Below, piece after piece: positions 24,201 through 38,313 of a stretch of DNA of 64,000 nt (positions are counted from its first letter, which is position 1; the number at the start of each line of letters is the position of its first letter). The notes below the pieces were generated by a model that made no database searches, was not told the DNA's origin, and saw nothing but the letters and a program-made list of their open reading frames with translations. The translations under genes and the position numbers were made by a program. The stretch is from Plasmopara viticola (Eukaryota; Oomycota; Peronosporomycetes; Peronosporales; Peronosporaceae): contig MBPM02000004.1 of assembly GCA_001695595.3 (NCBI GenBank), positions 2,201,696 through 2,265,695 of the forward strand. The letters are read 5' to 3'.

Positions 24201-27200
24201 TACGAAACGTATCGTTCTCTTTTTTAATATATAGCGGAGCTACCCGGCTCAGTGTGCTTTGCACCTATAAGTGGCACTACCATATCGTGTGACACGGGTT
24301 TGAAAACGCAGTATATAATATTGAGCAGTTTACAGAAAACTATATAGCTTAATGTTTACTAGTCAATGCAGTTTTGCAGTATTTGCTATGCCAGCTCGCA
24401 ATTATCGATAGATTTAGATGAAGCTCAGCACAATTGTTTTTGGTAAGGTCATGTCGGTGTACGATAAATATTACTTTTCGAGTCAAACAAATACTTTCCT
24501 GCGACACGTATCTAGATTGAAGTAGAGGAGAAAATATGGAGACTTAGGATCATGACTATTTATAAGCAAATGGCTTTAACAGCATTGCTATACTTGGAAA
24601 AACTCGTAGCTGATCAACACATTAAATTATACAAATGATAGTCTATGTAAATAAAGCAAGAAGCTCAATTTCCATAAACATGTTGAAAGATTGAATACGC
24701 TGATTCTGAAGGATGCATTATAAAGCTGCAAAGGGATTTGAAGCGATATGTTTGAGTAGAGAGTAGGTCTTCAGCGCTAACATTGCTCTGTTGAGGCCTC
24801 TTCGACAAAAAGTAAAAAAAAATCGTTGAAAGAGCCGACTTCTACGGCGAAAGTCCCACGTAAATTGGAGCCACCCGCAGTAAGTACGAAGAGGAGGGGG
24901 ATCTAATTGCTATGATATTCGTTTGTTGTGATCAGAACAGCAAAGAAAATGGGCTTTAATGTGTTATAACCCAGATTTCGCGCCTGGAAAGAAAATGCTG
25001 AATTGTCAGCTTGTACAGGTCTTCAAGCCCCTCAACTTGAAGTCACGTTTCCCTGTAAACTGTCAGTCTGAAATAAAGTTTTATGTGAATTTAGCCCTTC
25101 TGGCAGATACAGCGAAAAATCTCTAGTTAATGGTAATTTGGCTACGATATTAATGGGAAGGACTGCATACGGTGACCCGAGCAAAACACCCGATGATTTA
25201 CTACGGCGTGGTAACGAATTAATAATTTGATCATAAACAGTATGGGCGGGAGGAAATCGAAAAGTTTATGACCTCCGGTCAACATGAATTCTAGCTATGC
25301 TGACAAATGTGAGGTGGACTTTCGAGTTATTAGTCAACATATGAACATCTGTCGGTGCTTCCTCTGTAGCGATACCCGCTATTGCGATCACGTTTCCCCT
25401 GCACCAAAGAACGCCATGGTACCAAGAGCTGAAATACCACGACCAGCAACTGCGTTCTGTAGAGTTCCAAAGAGAATCAGAAATGTCAACAAGGCTTTTG
25501 ACTGAATAAATTCGGCTATATTGAACAGATCTTGCTTAATCATGACTAAATTGCTACCTAGATGGCTGTAAAACATTTCAATGAATCATGGATGGTCCTT
25601 GTCGACCCTGAAGCGTGAGGCAATACGCTCGACGGTCCACTATCAAAGAATACAAGCCATTTGCCGAGGCTTTATGAGCACCTTTACTTTACGTTGTCTT
25701 CGTCCATTGAGCGGCAAGGACGCTCATGAGCCGAGTTGGCCAGCATGATGGTCATTAAATACCAGAAAAGAATATTGATTGTGGCAAGGACAGGAGTTCG
25801 ATTTTGGAGGGAGACGAATTTGCGGAGAGGTACTCGCAATTTGGGTGACATTGTCAGCTTTCGACCAAAGCCAATTGGGCAAGGCTCTACAGAAGAGATT
25901 TTTATATATACGCAAGTGCCTTCAATAAAGGAAGTACGATCGAGCCCCTACCACTGTTTGCCAGAAAGCGTAAGTGAAACAGCTAACTGTAAAGTTTGGA
26001 AGTATAGAGCGAGGTCAGACAAATCCGTGTAAAGTGCCACGTAAGCCACTGAGCGATGATCACAAGACATAGCCCTTGCTGATTGTCATGAGTGATATGG
26101 ATACGACGGACGAGGCTATATTACTGCACGTGATATGGCACGTTGAGCATTCACTGCGTTCCGGTGCTTATGTGACTGGCATAAAGGCAAGCCAATAAAG
26201 GCAAGTTTGTGTCACTCTGCGTAAGGTGGCGCCAAATCATTGAGTACCTTCCATATATCTTCAAGGGTGTAATTGGCTTCTGCAATGTATCGAGAGTGAG
26301 GCTCTCTCGGGCTCTACGATTTTTCCGAGCATTGCTCATCCTGAGCAGTGCTCTTTCTATTCTCGTGATGGTAGTTGGCCGCAGGCCGTTGCATCAAAGG
26401 CAAAAATCATACCATTTTATAAGCAATAATCATTGGGAACATGCCGCATACCATAACAGGTCTGATTGACGGTAGGCAAGAAATTGCAGACAAGACCATA
26501 AAATTAAACGTGGACAGATACGTAATCCACTTAGCAACGCGTGTCGTGGACAGTATTCGCTGCGATCTAATCGTCGAGAGGGTGAGGCAAACGAGTGCTT
26601 CACTATTGGTGCATGTGGGGCGGCATATAAATCGGTGACAGTTCGCCCTGATGAGCAAAATCTTTGATGGACGTCAATGTGAGCGTCGGTGCATCAGTGC
26701 AAAATCTTGTCGACACAAGTATTACGCGTACCACCTTCAAAGACGGCCTATTTTGTCGAGAAAATAGATGACGCAGCAATCACTGGAAAGTGCAGACCAA
26801 GAGGGAGTTATGCCAGACAACTCGGTATATGATGACGGCGCTTGGATATGTTCCCAGATATACGTACAGTCGAAAAAGGAATAATCCTGAAGTAATACCT
26901 TCTGTGACCGCTTCAGGTTAGCTCGAATAGAAGTCCATGGCAAATATTGAATAGACTTAGAAATCCTTTAGGACGTACAGTTTTATGCTTTATAGAGACC
27001 AACTTCACATCTTTATTGTACAAAGCAGTCTTAGAAAAAAGACTATGTTCACGAAATAGATGCGTGACCGGATGTGGTCTCACGAGGCCTACCCTTCTCG
27101 TTTCCAATTTACAGAGGTGTGCATCACTAAGTTGGCTTAAGCCCCGCAACCAAATACTGCTTGCCACGACAGTGGCTCAGTGCTCTCGATTGAGTCGACG

Positions 27201-28619
27201 AATATCTTTAGCTGCTTATGTATGAGAGTGGCATATCCTTTACTGAGGTCAACCTACCAAAAAGTGTGATTTAAGAGTCTGCTAATAGCTGCCAATTCTT
27301 CAGTCTATCCGGACTCCAGTCTTCACTATTACGTTTGAAGTGGACTTCTTGAAAATTGACACAAGTTAAGTGTGGACCTCGCCAAACGTGCTACGTTCCC
27401 TTGTAGGTAGGCTTCGCAAAAGTCAAGAACACCAAACTACAACTGATATGTAAGTCTCCGCGGATTATTCTCAATCTGGATGGACACCTCACAAACATTA
27501 CTGCTGCTAAGTTTCCCAAAAAAACGTTCTATCAAAGTTGCTATAACATAATAATGCGGCAATATGAGGTTTTGAAGAGCAAAGTCGTGCAAAGTTGCCG
27601 CGGTCGGCAAGAAATCTAAAACTCTGAGAAGTTTAGCTTAAGATTTTGCTATAGCAAGATCGTCACAATCAATTCACACGGTCTGGAGTCGCGGTGCGAC
27701 AAGAAAGCGATGCATTTCAATAGCCTACCCGCGTGGGTAGTTTTGTTATCTAATTACGGATAGAGGCTAGAACATTAGTAACGGGAATTATTAACTAGCC
27801 ATGTGGCTAGTTTTTTCAAAAAAACAACCAGAGAGCCGCCAGAAATGATTGACTGCCTGCACGAGCACTTTGATCACAGTATTTTCAGTCTAGCGGTTTC
27901 TACTGAGAGGGTGACTTGAGCAAGATTAAGCTGCTGTGGCCTTTGATTCTCCATGCGCTACAGAATCGGATCGATCGGCTGCAAGCCGACCTCTTCGTTA
28001 ACTTTGATTAATTACACTGAACCACAAACTTAACATTATCGCGCTCATCATTACTTACCAATGCATTTGATCTCGATCTCATTTTGCTTTCAGCACTCAT
28101 TTTGCGTTTAACAGAGGCATGTTGAGCTTTGGCCTTAAATTAAGTCGCATATCCCGAGAAGCCTTTGGAAACCCCAATAATTTTCGGCATAAGAAGTCAT
28201 CAATTTAAAACACTCGAAATGCCTATCAGTTTGACTTTTAGAGCTCCAAAGTCAGCGATACACTCTGATCAGCTCGACTAGTCGCGGCCTTTTTTACGGT
28301 AAGTAGGAGTGTTATGCGCGAGGTAATCTCGTTAGCATAACTGCTCCATCTTCTTCACAGCGAGAACAAGTAGCGCGAAACAAGTGTTCTCGATTAATCG
28401 TATTGATTGCCCTGGAAGCTCAATCTGGATGACAAGTAATTTTGCATAAAGCCAAAAATACCTGAACAGATCGGAAAACGATTCAGGGGGTAGATAGAGC
28501 TGATAAATCACAACATTTAGGGGATACTAAGGCTGTCCAATCTAATAGCTTCCATAAGAAATACATTTGTTTAGCCGCCGCGAAGCCGTCACAAAGAATA
28601 TCCGATCTATATGATTGGC

Positions 28620-31560
28620 AGTAATGCTAAGAAAGCTTACCTTATTCAGACACCCAATTCGCGATACATGATAATGGCTGCAATTTTAACTCGTATCGCT
28701 TCTTTTTCAACCATTTTAAGCGGCTTTTACAAAGTACAAACAGACAAGCAACGATTTGCGAATCCTTCTCAATTACTGCTGTTGAATTTATTGGATTCTG
28801 GAGCTTTTTAAGTTATGATAGACTGTGTACACGAAATTTTCTTGTGTTAAGGATTGCGCTACGATCGCGGTAGACTCGAACCTTCATGAGATTGTCAAAA
28901 GCAATTTTAAAGGTCATTTATGAGAGATGTCAAGCGTTAAATTTCTCGCATCATTTTTTGAAAAAAAGGTATCGAGCTTATGGCACATATTGCAAGAAAC
29001 GGCCAGTAATTGCTTGTCATTTCGCTGTTGCTAGATATAAAGAAAGTTGGAGCACTTCCAAGCGTGGAGGACTATTTACACTTTTCCGCCCGTACCAGAT
29101 CGCTCTACGATCTCGGTAAACCGAACTCGTGATGGGTTTGCCAAAAGTTACTTTGACGCTCTTTTTACAGTGCTAGAAGTCGAGCAGCTAACTGACGATA
29201 TCAAACTATTGCAAAGCTCTCCCCTTTTCAACTCTGTGAGTGAGAGCACAATGAGAAGCTTGGTGAGCATGGTGTTGAGCATGGATGAAACTTATACTAC
29301 AAATACAGCTCAGACGTAGAAGATGCCAGCAACTGTTGAAGCGACACATGAGACCTACCCCAATTTCAAGGCGTAACATATTTTTCCTTTTTCAATGGAC
29401 TTGCACGATTATTGTAATAGCAAAGCAGGTTAACAACAAAGACTGGCAAGTAATTGCTGAATATTTTCCGTTGATCACCCGCTGTGTTCGACATAAAAGA
29501 TTGTAGAGTCTTTTCAAATACGTTGGACTGCATACACGATTTTGCGAACACTCATATCGCACTAACTTCGCGATAGACCGGAAACATTTTGGATTTGGCA
29601 ATAGAAACTTGGACGCGCTCTTAGTAGTGATGCAGCAAAAAGCGTTAATCAAAACCAAAAGCCAATGGTAGCATAGAATAGACAAGGCTTAGCCGAAATG
29701 AGGCCTCGTGTCTCTCGAATCCAAACCGAGACATCAGAGGACCAGAAACACAGCTCAGGCGTGGATTCAGCGATGAATTCCGCACAACTAATCCGCGATA
29801 CTCTCAATTTTAACGCGTTCAAACTACTCCTTTCAAATGTCCGTTTACAGTGTTATGTGATTTAGATCTCGATTGTCGGCAACAGATGGGCAAGCAATGC
29901 CAGGCTATTGCTCGTTACATTGCTATTGCTAGTTGGAATAAGCTATCCAGCTATTTGGCCCGTGATAGACTATATACGCTCATCTTTTTAACCACTAAGA
30001 TCGCATCACGGTCACAATCAACCGAGGCCATCATGAAGTTGTCAAAAAATACCGCTGACGAAGATTTGAAGTGAGGTACCAAAAGTTCATGCTTTCCATC
30101 GCATACAACATTTGTCTGTATTAGAGCTTTTTGTACTAAAAGTTGCAGATTCGAGCGCAAGAAAAGGCTTCAAGAGAAATAATGTCGAGACTGAAAAGGT
30201 CTTACTAAAAATTGAGCCTGGTATTTCTTGCACCCAATTACCATCAGATCACAGATACAGCTCAGATGTAAAAGATGCCAGCACTTTCTAAAAAGCTCCG
30301 TTTCTTCGCACAACCAACGTGCGGTACATGACAATTGTCGCAAATACATTGCGAATTATAAAAAATTTTTCGCAGTGAGCTCACGCAGTTTATGAAAAAA
30401 ATACAAATTTTCGGAACAGACTGGCAAGTAATGACCGGTGATAGCTTGCTTTTGGCTGGTGCTGCTAACTTTGATCAATTGTAGAGCTTTCTAAAATGTG
30501 ACAGACGGTATACATTATCTTTGAGTATTTAGATCACAATCCGGTCGCGGTAGACCAAAGCATGAGTTTGCCAAAAGTAAGCGTTTGAGCTGTTTCATCA
30601 GTGATGCAGCATATAGTCAAGCGTTATACTCAGAACGGTGGTTGACCAAAGCAAAGCTCTTTTTAGTTTGTTTTTTGCGGATACGAGCGCAGAAATAGGC
30701 TTCAAACGTGATTATGGTCAAAATAGACGAGAATTTTCTGGAAATTAAGCCCGATGTCTTTCACACTCAAAGCGAGAATCGTACCACGAATGCGGATCAG
30801 ACGTAGCAAATGTCAGCTGTTGTCGTAGGTCCTTTGTTTTTTGCAAATATAAAACGATTTCGTGCTATAGATGACAACTGCCGCAATCTCAAAGCGTACT
30901 ACATCCTTCCTCTCGCAGTGGCCGTAGACGTCACACTGCAATAAAGAAAAATGCTATCGGTACAGACTGTCAAGCAATAGCTGGCTGTTGTTTTCACTCA
31001 CCCTCTGTTATTGCAGAGCATTTCAAGCGGCGGAGGACTGTATACACCATCTGTATTATATGTAGGTTTGAAGTAGCATAGACTCAGGCATTAATAAGAA
31101 ACATTTCTTTTTGAAACACATGGTAAATTCCAAAAGAATATCATGTTGCGAAAAGCATTGGCTGGCTATGTTGCTAAACGTCTTCGCTGTACTAAGGTGC
31201 AAGGAATTGTTGGGCATTCAAAACTGGTATGAGATGTGCAAAATCGTTTTTAGCATTTAGTTATACTTTATTTGTGGTAAGACAAGACTGTCACGATGTC
31301 TCTAAGAACTTAATTTCGTTTCTCTGAAGTAACCAAAAATACAATCCACTTTCGAATACAGCTTGGACGTGGCAGATGTCAAAAATTCTACGAGGGTTTT
31401 GTTTGTTTAAGCACAACCAAAGCGCGAGATATACTAATTGCCGCGATTTCAACGCATCTTATTCCTTATGCAATGATCTCACACAAATTATTGCAATAAT
31501 AGAGAAAATTGTTGTCATAGATTGACAAGCGATCGCGTGTCATTTTTATGCAGCCACCCG
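28620..31560. repeat. Diverged tandem repeat array, unit about 0.5 kb (locus 1)
   Basis: A landmark resembling GCGATACATGACAACTGCCG recurs at about 28661, 29341, 29812, 30321, 30864 and 31424, 470-680 bp apart. Each is followed by a segment like CAGACTGGCAAGCAATTGCT. Further shared landmarks in some units are GAGTTTGCCAAAAGT and GTGATGCAGCA followed by AGTCAAGCGTTATACT. Units are strongly diverged and encode no conserved protein; short open frames here are by-products. The same family recurs near 47 kb. Confidence 0.65.
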
Positions 31561-32612
31561 CTTTCGCTAAGCTTTCAAAGCTTGTATAGGCTACAAAATT
31601 TATTTCTGCTGGTATTACAAATGCCTTGCAATTGTTATTAGTCAAACCTGTCATGAAAACCAAAGTTGCATTTACCTGCAGAACTTTTCTTGTAGTGCAC
31701 ACGAACAAGCACGGCTCACAAGTGGACAATGTAAATTTCACGTTTGTCGCTCCTCTTTCGCATGACCTCGGACAAAAATGTCACTTAATTTACGCCCAGT
31801 GAGGCTTAAACCATTAAGTTACCAGATTGTAAATGTCGCAAAGGCATTCGGGAGGCCTCGGAGGGCGACAACCACCCTTATAGCGTACCGCTCGTAGTAC
31901 TGACCAGAAAGTACTCTTTCTTCAGGTCAAATGATCATTACCTCGGATACGCTATCAGCTTAACATTCACTTGAAGCTTTGCCATGGACATATGGTCCAA
32001 CTCAAGCAGAGCATCCGCTGACAAATTAGATCATTAACCGTATATGTTTCCCTAATTACGACAGTAGAAGTCGCCAATGTCCGATGTGTCTACCTCAAAC
32101 TCTTAACGTTGAAAAAGCGACGCTCTACATTGCTCGATAATTGTCATGTGTTGCCAAATTCCCCTTGAAGAGGCGAACGATCTCGAAGTGCCGTTCCTTC
32201 TCATACTCGCGTCAACACGATCGTGCATAGACCCACCGACGTCTAAATTGATGTCCGGCGAAAAGCATGTTCATCAAAGGCCCAGCAGCGAAATATTTGC
32301 CAGTCTACTTGCATTATCTAGGCTGCGTCCCGGATGTCCCGACCTCTGGTCTACTAAGTCACGCCGGATATAAAGCACATGCTGTCCACGAAAAGCATTT
32401 TTCAGTAATGTCATGCCACTTTGAACCCGTCTTCTTACCTACTGCTGGCCATACCTTGCGCGGTATGCATCGGACGCCCTTCTCTTTAGTGAATTACGCG
32501 CCATAAGACGTACGTCGGCTGTAGCATATTCTTGCGTCTTTGAATAAAAGCCAACAACATCGCTCACAAATGCAGCAAGTGCTGTTCTCTGACAGCACTG
32601 CTGTGACTTTAC
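31561..32612. other. Gene-free spacer before the LTR element
   Basis: No gene recognised. Two overlapping plus-strand frames (32146-32373 and 32267-32506) have coding-like composition but no family signature. Confidence 0.45.
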
Positions 32613-33040
32613 TGTGGTCACCGGCACTCTTGCCGGTTACGGCTTTTACGCAAAACAGTGAGAACATCGCCAAAACTCATATGCAGTAAAGTATTATCGA
32701 TAGGTATAGGCGATTATATAGTCTCCGACCAGAAGACAGTTCTAGATGTCTCATAATCACTGACAATAAAGAGACCTAATTGGCAAAAAGACATCTAGGA
32801 TGTGTAAAAAGTCAGATGGAATATAATAGCTTTTAGGATGGTAGCAAAAGATAGCAAAGAGCCAACAGTCTAGCTATAGCAAGAAAATGAGTCTTGTGAG
32901 CTCTCTATTCGATATCACTTCTCATTTGCTTTGAGCAACAAACACCCCTCCTCTTCCACGACTTCACTTCGCCCGCGCTCCAGCATCGTCCGGCGGCCGG
33001 CTTCAATCAGCTTCTTCCACGACTGTGGTACATAGTAGCA
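32613..33040 (+). repeat. 5' LTR
   Basis: Begins TGTGGTCACC and ends near TAGTAGCA, with a stem-loop just inside the start (ACCGGCACTCTTGCCGGT). Shared with the 3' LTR: ACGGCTTTTACGCAAA, AGATAGCAAAGAGCCA, GCAAGAAAATGAGTC, CGACTTCACTTCGCCCG. Confidence 0.8.
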
Positions 33041-33388
33041 CTTGTCGTGTCAAGTTAGTAAGCTCAAGGCAAGAGTGCTCGTGGTCACATAGTCAGAAGC
33101 GAGTCATCCTGTAATTATAGGTACGAGCCACATAGTGGGAAGTAATATATAACAAAGGGTTGTCTTATAGATCGAACTTGACGTTCAGTGGTTGGTCAAT
33201 GTGGTTGCGCGCTAGTGTGGTTAATACATCTGAAACTTCTTCAGTTGGTCTGTGGCTTTGTGATTTTTTCTTTTAATGATTCCCTGTCCTGCCTCGTAAA
33301 CACGGAAAACGACTTCCAAATAAGTTACCCACTTGGCTTTGCTTGATCTACTGCAATACTTCTGAGCTGTTTCGTTTGGCTTCGTTAT

Positions 33389-34147
33389 ATGGAAAAAAGA
33401 AAACCCCGTGAACCCACAAACCCGTTCATCAATACCACCAAGGTCTCAACAAGTCGTAATGAGGAGATCGACAAGCTGCAGAAAGACTTGCGGTCATCAA
33501 CGGTAAAGCAGCTAAAGCTTGTCTAACTTCTCCGGAACGAAATCCGTTCTCTAAGGACTCAAATACCAGGAATTTAGTGCACAATATCCCTGAAAACCTA
33601 AAGCGCCGTATTCAGCAAACCCAAGAGCTTTTGGAAGGTTCATTGGACCACTCTGTCTATTTGTACAAAAATCGTGGAGTGTAATACAAAACTTAATCTG
33701 TTTCATTTTTTTCTTGAGGTTTTATTAAGGTCTAGAAGATTATACAAAGAGCGCTGAAAAGTTCAGTAAGTATGGCCCAACATAGAAACCGTGCGGCTGA
33801 GCGCCCATCCTTAAAGCTAAGACCTCGTTAACAAAGCCGAATAAGTGCTCCTGACGATAACAAAACTTTCCGGCAAACTTCGCGCTCAAGATTGCAAGCG
33901 CCGACTCCGCAAGATGCGGCAAGTGCCAATGGCCAAGCTGAATCAACTGCTCAATGTTGCTCCCTCTGTAGTGACAGGACAAGACACACTGTCCTTGCAG
34001 CAACTATTGTTATATCTCGCTCAGCAGGTGCAAGCTGAAATGCAAGCCGAAATGCAGCAGGCTAATGAGCACTTCGAGGTTCTCGTTGCATCAACAGGCG
34101 AGCAAAAGAAAAAAGATTTTACTGTTTATGAAGGGAGGTTTGGCTAA
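33389..34147 (+). pseudogene. gag-like region of the LTR element
   Basis: An ATG at 33389 opens MEKRKPREPTNPFIN and continues EEIDKLQKDLRSST before a stop. A later open stretch (33845-34147) gives a Gln/Glu-rich, probably helical segment (QQVQAEMQAEMQQANEHFEV). The position between the 5' LTR and RT, plus the coiled-coil-like composition, fits a degraded Gag. No zinc knuckle is visible. Confidence 0.55.
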
Positions 34148-35519
34148 GAAATAAAATACTGGATCTTTGCAACGGAACAGTACTGAGCCAACAAGCGCCA
34201 CTTGATGGCATCAAAGTCGTCCGACTTTGTGACGCTTGTCTCAAGAATTTAGGCAAATCCGTATCAAATTGGTAGCGTGCCTTTATCGCCGACTGCGAGA
34301 ACATGAACGTGCACGACACATGAACACTGTTTGAGACCTCAATTGCGCACACGCTTTTGGCCTAAGGATTTCGAGCATGATCTTTGAGTACGGAAGTTTT
34401 ACTTGAAACAAAGATAAACTATCCATTAATATGTCTTTAAATTCCAGGATTGCTGTCCCAAAATGAATTTGAAATTAGAGAGTTGGAACAGCGGTTCTTT
34501 TTCCAGTATAAATTACGGTAAAAAATCGCAAAGAAGAGAGTCCCAGTACTTTCCAGGAGGCCATTGTAGTTGCCTCTAATTTCGAGTTTGCCTATTAGTC
34601 GGGCAGTCCGAATCGTATCTCGACCAGGTCGTTTAAAATGGTACCTTTAGAATCAGGCTATCGTGCGAACTCGTCACGACCTCAAAAGCAAAAGCGTTTG
34701 AAAAGAGAAAGGACAAGAACAACAATTGTGGTGTTTTCGACCACATATCGCCGCAATGAACCGCTCTCAAACGCAAGAAGCGAATCGTTATATTAGAAGT
34801 GCACTTTGTGCTATCTTTGAAGCTGAGCTCAGGCTTTAAAAGACGTTGGATAAGAGAGACCCGTCAATGTCTTCATCGACAATGAGTGTTATCTTAACGG
34901 CGTATCCGAAGATCTGCCGAAGCGACTGAGCCCGAAGAATCCAAGGGTGAGATGATCAAGTCGACCTCGGTTGCGACCTGGTTGTCCACCGCCTTCGACG
35001 AACGGTGCACATGAACTTGAGATACCTAGTTTTCGTATTACATCTGGAACGTTCCAAGTCATACCTTCTCTAAAAATAAGGACGTTATTATTGGCATGAT
35101 GTGGCTTCGTGAGCAAAATCCAGACATCGACTGGATTACAGTGAGCATGTCTCCTCGCGTTAACACAAAGCACCCAATGGCATTTCGACTAAATTCATAT
35201 TCAATGTCTGTCCAGATGAACTATTGGACAATGAAAGGCTTGAATAATTAGAGCCACGAGATTTTCGATTACTTTCGGCAACAAGGTCACCATTGCCGTC
35301 AAGGAATCACGCAGCTAATTTCTTCTCACCTGTTTTTGATAATGTTGCGTCATGAGAAGGACATTAAAGCTGTCTTTGTCACCAACCTTCATGAGTCCGA
35401 AATAGCTAAGCGCTTCAAGAATCAAGGATGGGAATCGATTTAGGAGAATCCGGCGCATGAAACGCTACGCAAGTATGCAAACACAGTCTTTCGCACGGAC
35501 CTTCAAAGCGAGATACCTC

Positions 35520-38120
35520 TAGTACAGGAAGGAATTAAGTACAAAAAATTTGCTACCAAATCGATATCCGTTAAACAATGGCGCCAAAGGGCTGAACAGC
35601 GCAGGACGATCCAAGAATGGACCAAAGAGATCATTCAAGCAGGCGTTATTCGGCCAAATACGTCCGCCTTTTTGGCACCAATGTTTGTGTCAAGTAGCGT
35701 GTACATCGGCAAATTGTGCACAATCATCGTCAGCAAAATGTAGCGACATCTTGCCGGCGATACCAATGTCGCGTAAGGAAGACACCTTTGACGCCATGTT
35801 CGTGCATGGACTAACTTTGGGGTCACTATCAGATTTAATTGCGTGAAGCGGAAATCTCATTCACCGCATTTTCGACCCAAAATGTCTATTTGAATATCTA
35901 TTCACTTCCATGGGACTAAGCGGAAGTCCGGAAACCATTACCGACTTTTGCAAAAAGTCTTTCGAGACTTTAGGGATGTAATAAGAATCTACTTTGACGA
36001 CATCTTCATAAAGAAGATGTCGCAGACCACGTAACGGCTTTAGATAGTGTACTTAAACGATTTGAAGAGCAGCAACTTTTATTGAATTGCCAAAGTGCCG
36101 GTTCTGCGGGGATGAGATCCCAAGCCTAGAAGACTCTGTCGGACGAAATAGCGTCAGAATGGACAAACTAACAATCATCGCAGAATGAAGTTTTCCTAAG
36201 ACAAAGAAACGAATGGAGTGCTTTTTAGGCGCTTTAGTGTATGTCTCAAAGTTCCGCAAGGACTTCGCGCAATTTTGCAGGACCACTCCACGATAGTATC
36301 AAGCAAAACGTCCTCGATAAGTGGTTGAGCTCTTGGAGGAACCGTTTCGCTGAACTCAAGCGTTGCTTGACCATTCCACCGGTTTTAAGTCTTCCGTACG
36401 TTTTGATACCATTTGGTACACGAAAGGTTGCCTCCAATTCTGCGATAGGGGGGGTCTTGTTTTAGAAGGAAGGAGAGCAAGAGCATCCAATTTCTTTTAC
36501 TAGTCGGAAGATGAAGCCAGCCGAGTTAGACTATCCTGTTCGTGAGCAAGAGCTACTTGCAGATGTGTATGCGCTAAAAGTATGGCATGTGTATCTCCTC
36601 GATCGACCATTCACGGTCGAAACGGATCACAAAAGTACTGATACGATCCTGACGCAGAAGACTACGAATCGCAGAAAAAAATAACTCAATGATTTGATGA
36701 GCTTGCCAGACTTCAGCCTTTGTTCAAGTGAATCCCCGGTGAAGCTTACATCGTGGCTGATATATTGTCACCCAATTCGAAATTCGGGAGTTAAGCTGCC
36801 CAAATTAGCTTGCAAAAGCTTCTGAAAGCGGCTAAGAATTGCGAGATCGTGGCGACAACCAGGGCGAACAAGGTCAAAGTTGCTCAATCTGCAAATACGA
36901 GGTGTGCGTGGAATAAAGACTTACAGCACATCATCAAGAAAGTATAAAAAATTCAATGCGCCAAACTACTCATTGCAAAATAGTATTTTGTATTGCCGAA
37001 CTGGCGAAGGTGAGACGCCACGATGTATATTATAGACGACGAAGATCTTAAAAACCGCTTCATCTGTGAAACCCATGATTGTATCGGTAATCCACCCAGG
37101 ATTTCACAAGACGAATCTGGCCGTGCGTCAAAAGTACTACTGGCCAAAAACGACGAAGTACATCCAGCGTTATGTCAACAGATGCAAAATGTTTCGGCGA
37201 AACAAGGCAAGGCAGACCAAACTGCCAGTATTACTTCAGTCCTTGGGTATCTTAAGAGGCAGATAAGTCATCATTCCTATGAAAATATCGTGTCCTTACC
37301 GGAAACCAAAAGTGCTTAAATACCGTCATGGTAATTGTTGATCGCTTGACAAAAAGAGCCATAACCATCGCTACGAAGACAACGGACGATTCTTTTTTCA
37401 TAAAGAAATATGTGAAGGACAATGCATACCAAAGATCATTGTGTCCGACCGAGACAATAAGTTCACATTCAAGTTATGGCAAGCCATCGTGTCTGCTGTG
37501 GGAACGAAATACAATTTTGCTTCGGTTTTTAGGCCACAAATGGATAGACAAACCGAACGAGCTAATCATTTTACTTGGGATTTACCTCAGAGGTGCCGTC
37601 AGTCCAACACAGAATTATTCAGATGACTTTTTGCATTTGGCCTATAATTGACGCGTACATGCTTCGATTGAATTGCCATCGTTCGAAGTGGACGTAGGGT
37701 TGTTCCTTATATGCCGGATGATGCGGCATCAGATCCAAAATTTCACAAATTGACAAATCAGGACAAGAGTTAAAACTCTATCTTAAGGTGGCGCAGGACC
37801 GGATGAGCTAAGCACACGAGTGCGTGAAGTACTATTATATCAAGAATAGACTTGTTCACGACTTTTAAGTTGGAGATTCGGTGCTTTTGAAATTTGGATG
37901 TCCATCACAAGGGTTTTGCCCAATCGAAGGAACTCGCGCCAAGATATATTGATCCATTCCCGATCGTGATAAGAGTTTCGCGAGATTCCTATGCGTCAGG
38001 ATTATCGATGGAATTAAAGCTCTACCTTGTGTTTCAAACTTTACTGTTAAAGCCTTATCGCAAGGACCCCATGCGTCGACAAAAGATGAATAAAGTCATG
38101 TTGGTATATGGACATCGTTG
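35520..38120 (+). pseudogene. pol remnants: RT, RNase H, integrase
   Basis: RT: KEIIQAGVIRPNTSAFLAPM (about 35.6 kb) and a catalytic box IRIYFDDIFI (about 35.99 kb), standing for Y-x-DD. RNase H: ELKRCLTIPPVLSLP, then EHPISFTSRKMKPAELDYPV, then REQELLADVYALKVW and FTVETDHKS (36.35-36.64 kb). Integrase zinc-binding region: HPGFHKTNLAVRQKYYWP (about 37.1 kb). Integrase core: VMVIVDRLTKRAI (37.33 kb) and SDRDNKF followed by FRPQMDRQTERANH (37.4-37.56 kb). The pieces lie in different frames with multiple stops, so no functional polyprotein exists. Confidence 0.85.
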
Positions 38121-38313
38121 AAGCCGTAATTCGACATCGTAGTACAAGGGAAGCTTACAGTATCTTGAGGAAACCAAGAAGGAATCCACTAAGAAGCCCG
38201 TGGAGAATCTGAAGCACATTTCCGGACTATTTGAACACTATTGGAGATCCAAAAAAGATGAACCCTACCATTTAAAGTAGGCATCCTTTCGAAGGGAGGT
38301 CATGTGACGTGAA

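Larger units (their letters stand above)
18218..28619. other. Long gene-free, decayed region
   Basis: Ten kilobases of AT-rich sequence with no intact gene. Two spots look like old coding sequence and are listed separately (19150-19510 and 23781-24200). Two stem-loops followed by T-runs sit at 27725-27744 and 27793-27816. Other open frames (for example 25736-26032, 26209-26469, 26441-26638, 26947-27225 on +) lack family features. Confidence 0.5.

Noticed and set aside
27725..27816. Bacterial-type terminators
   Set aside because: The stem-loop plus T-run shape is there, but the window is eukaryotic nuclear DNA with telomeres and spliceosomal introns.
29047..29319. 90-codon frame as a protein gene
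   Set aside because: It lies in the diverged ~0.5-kb repeat; other units do not keep the frame.
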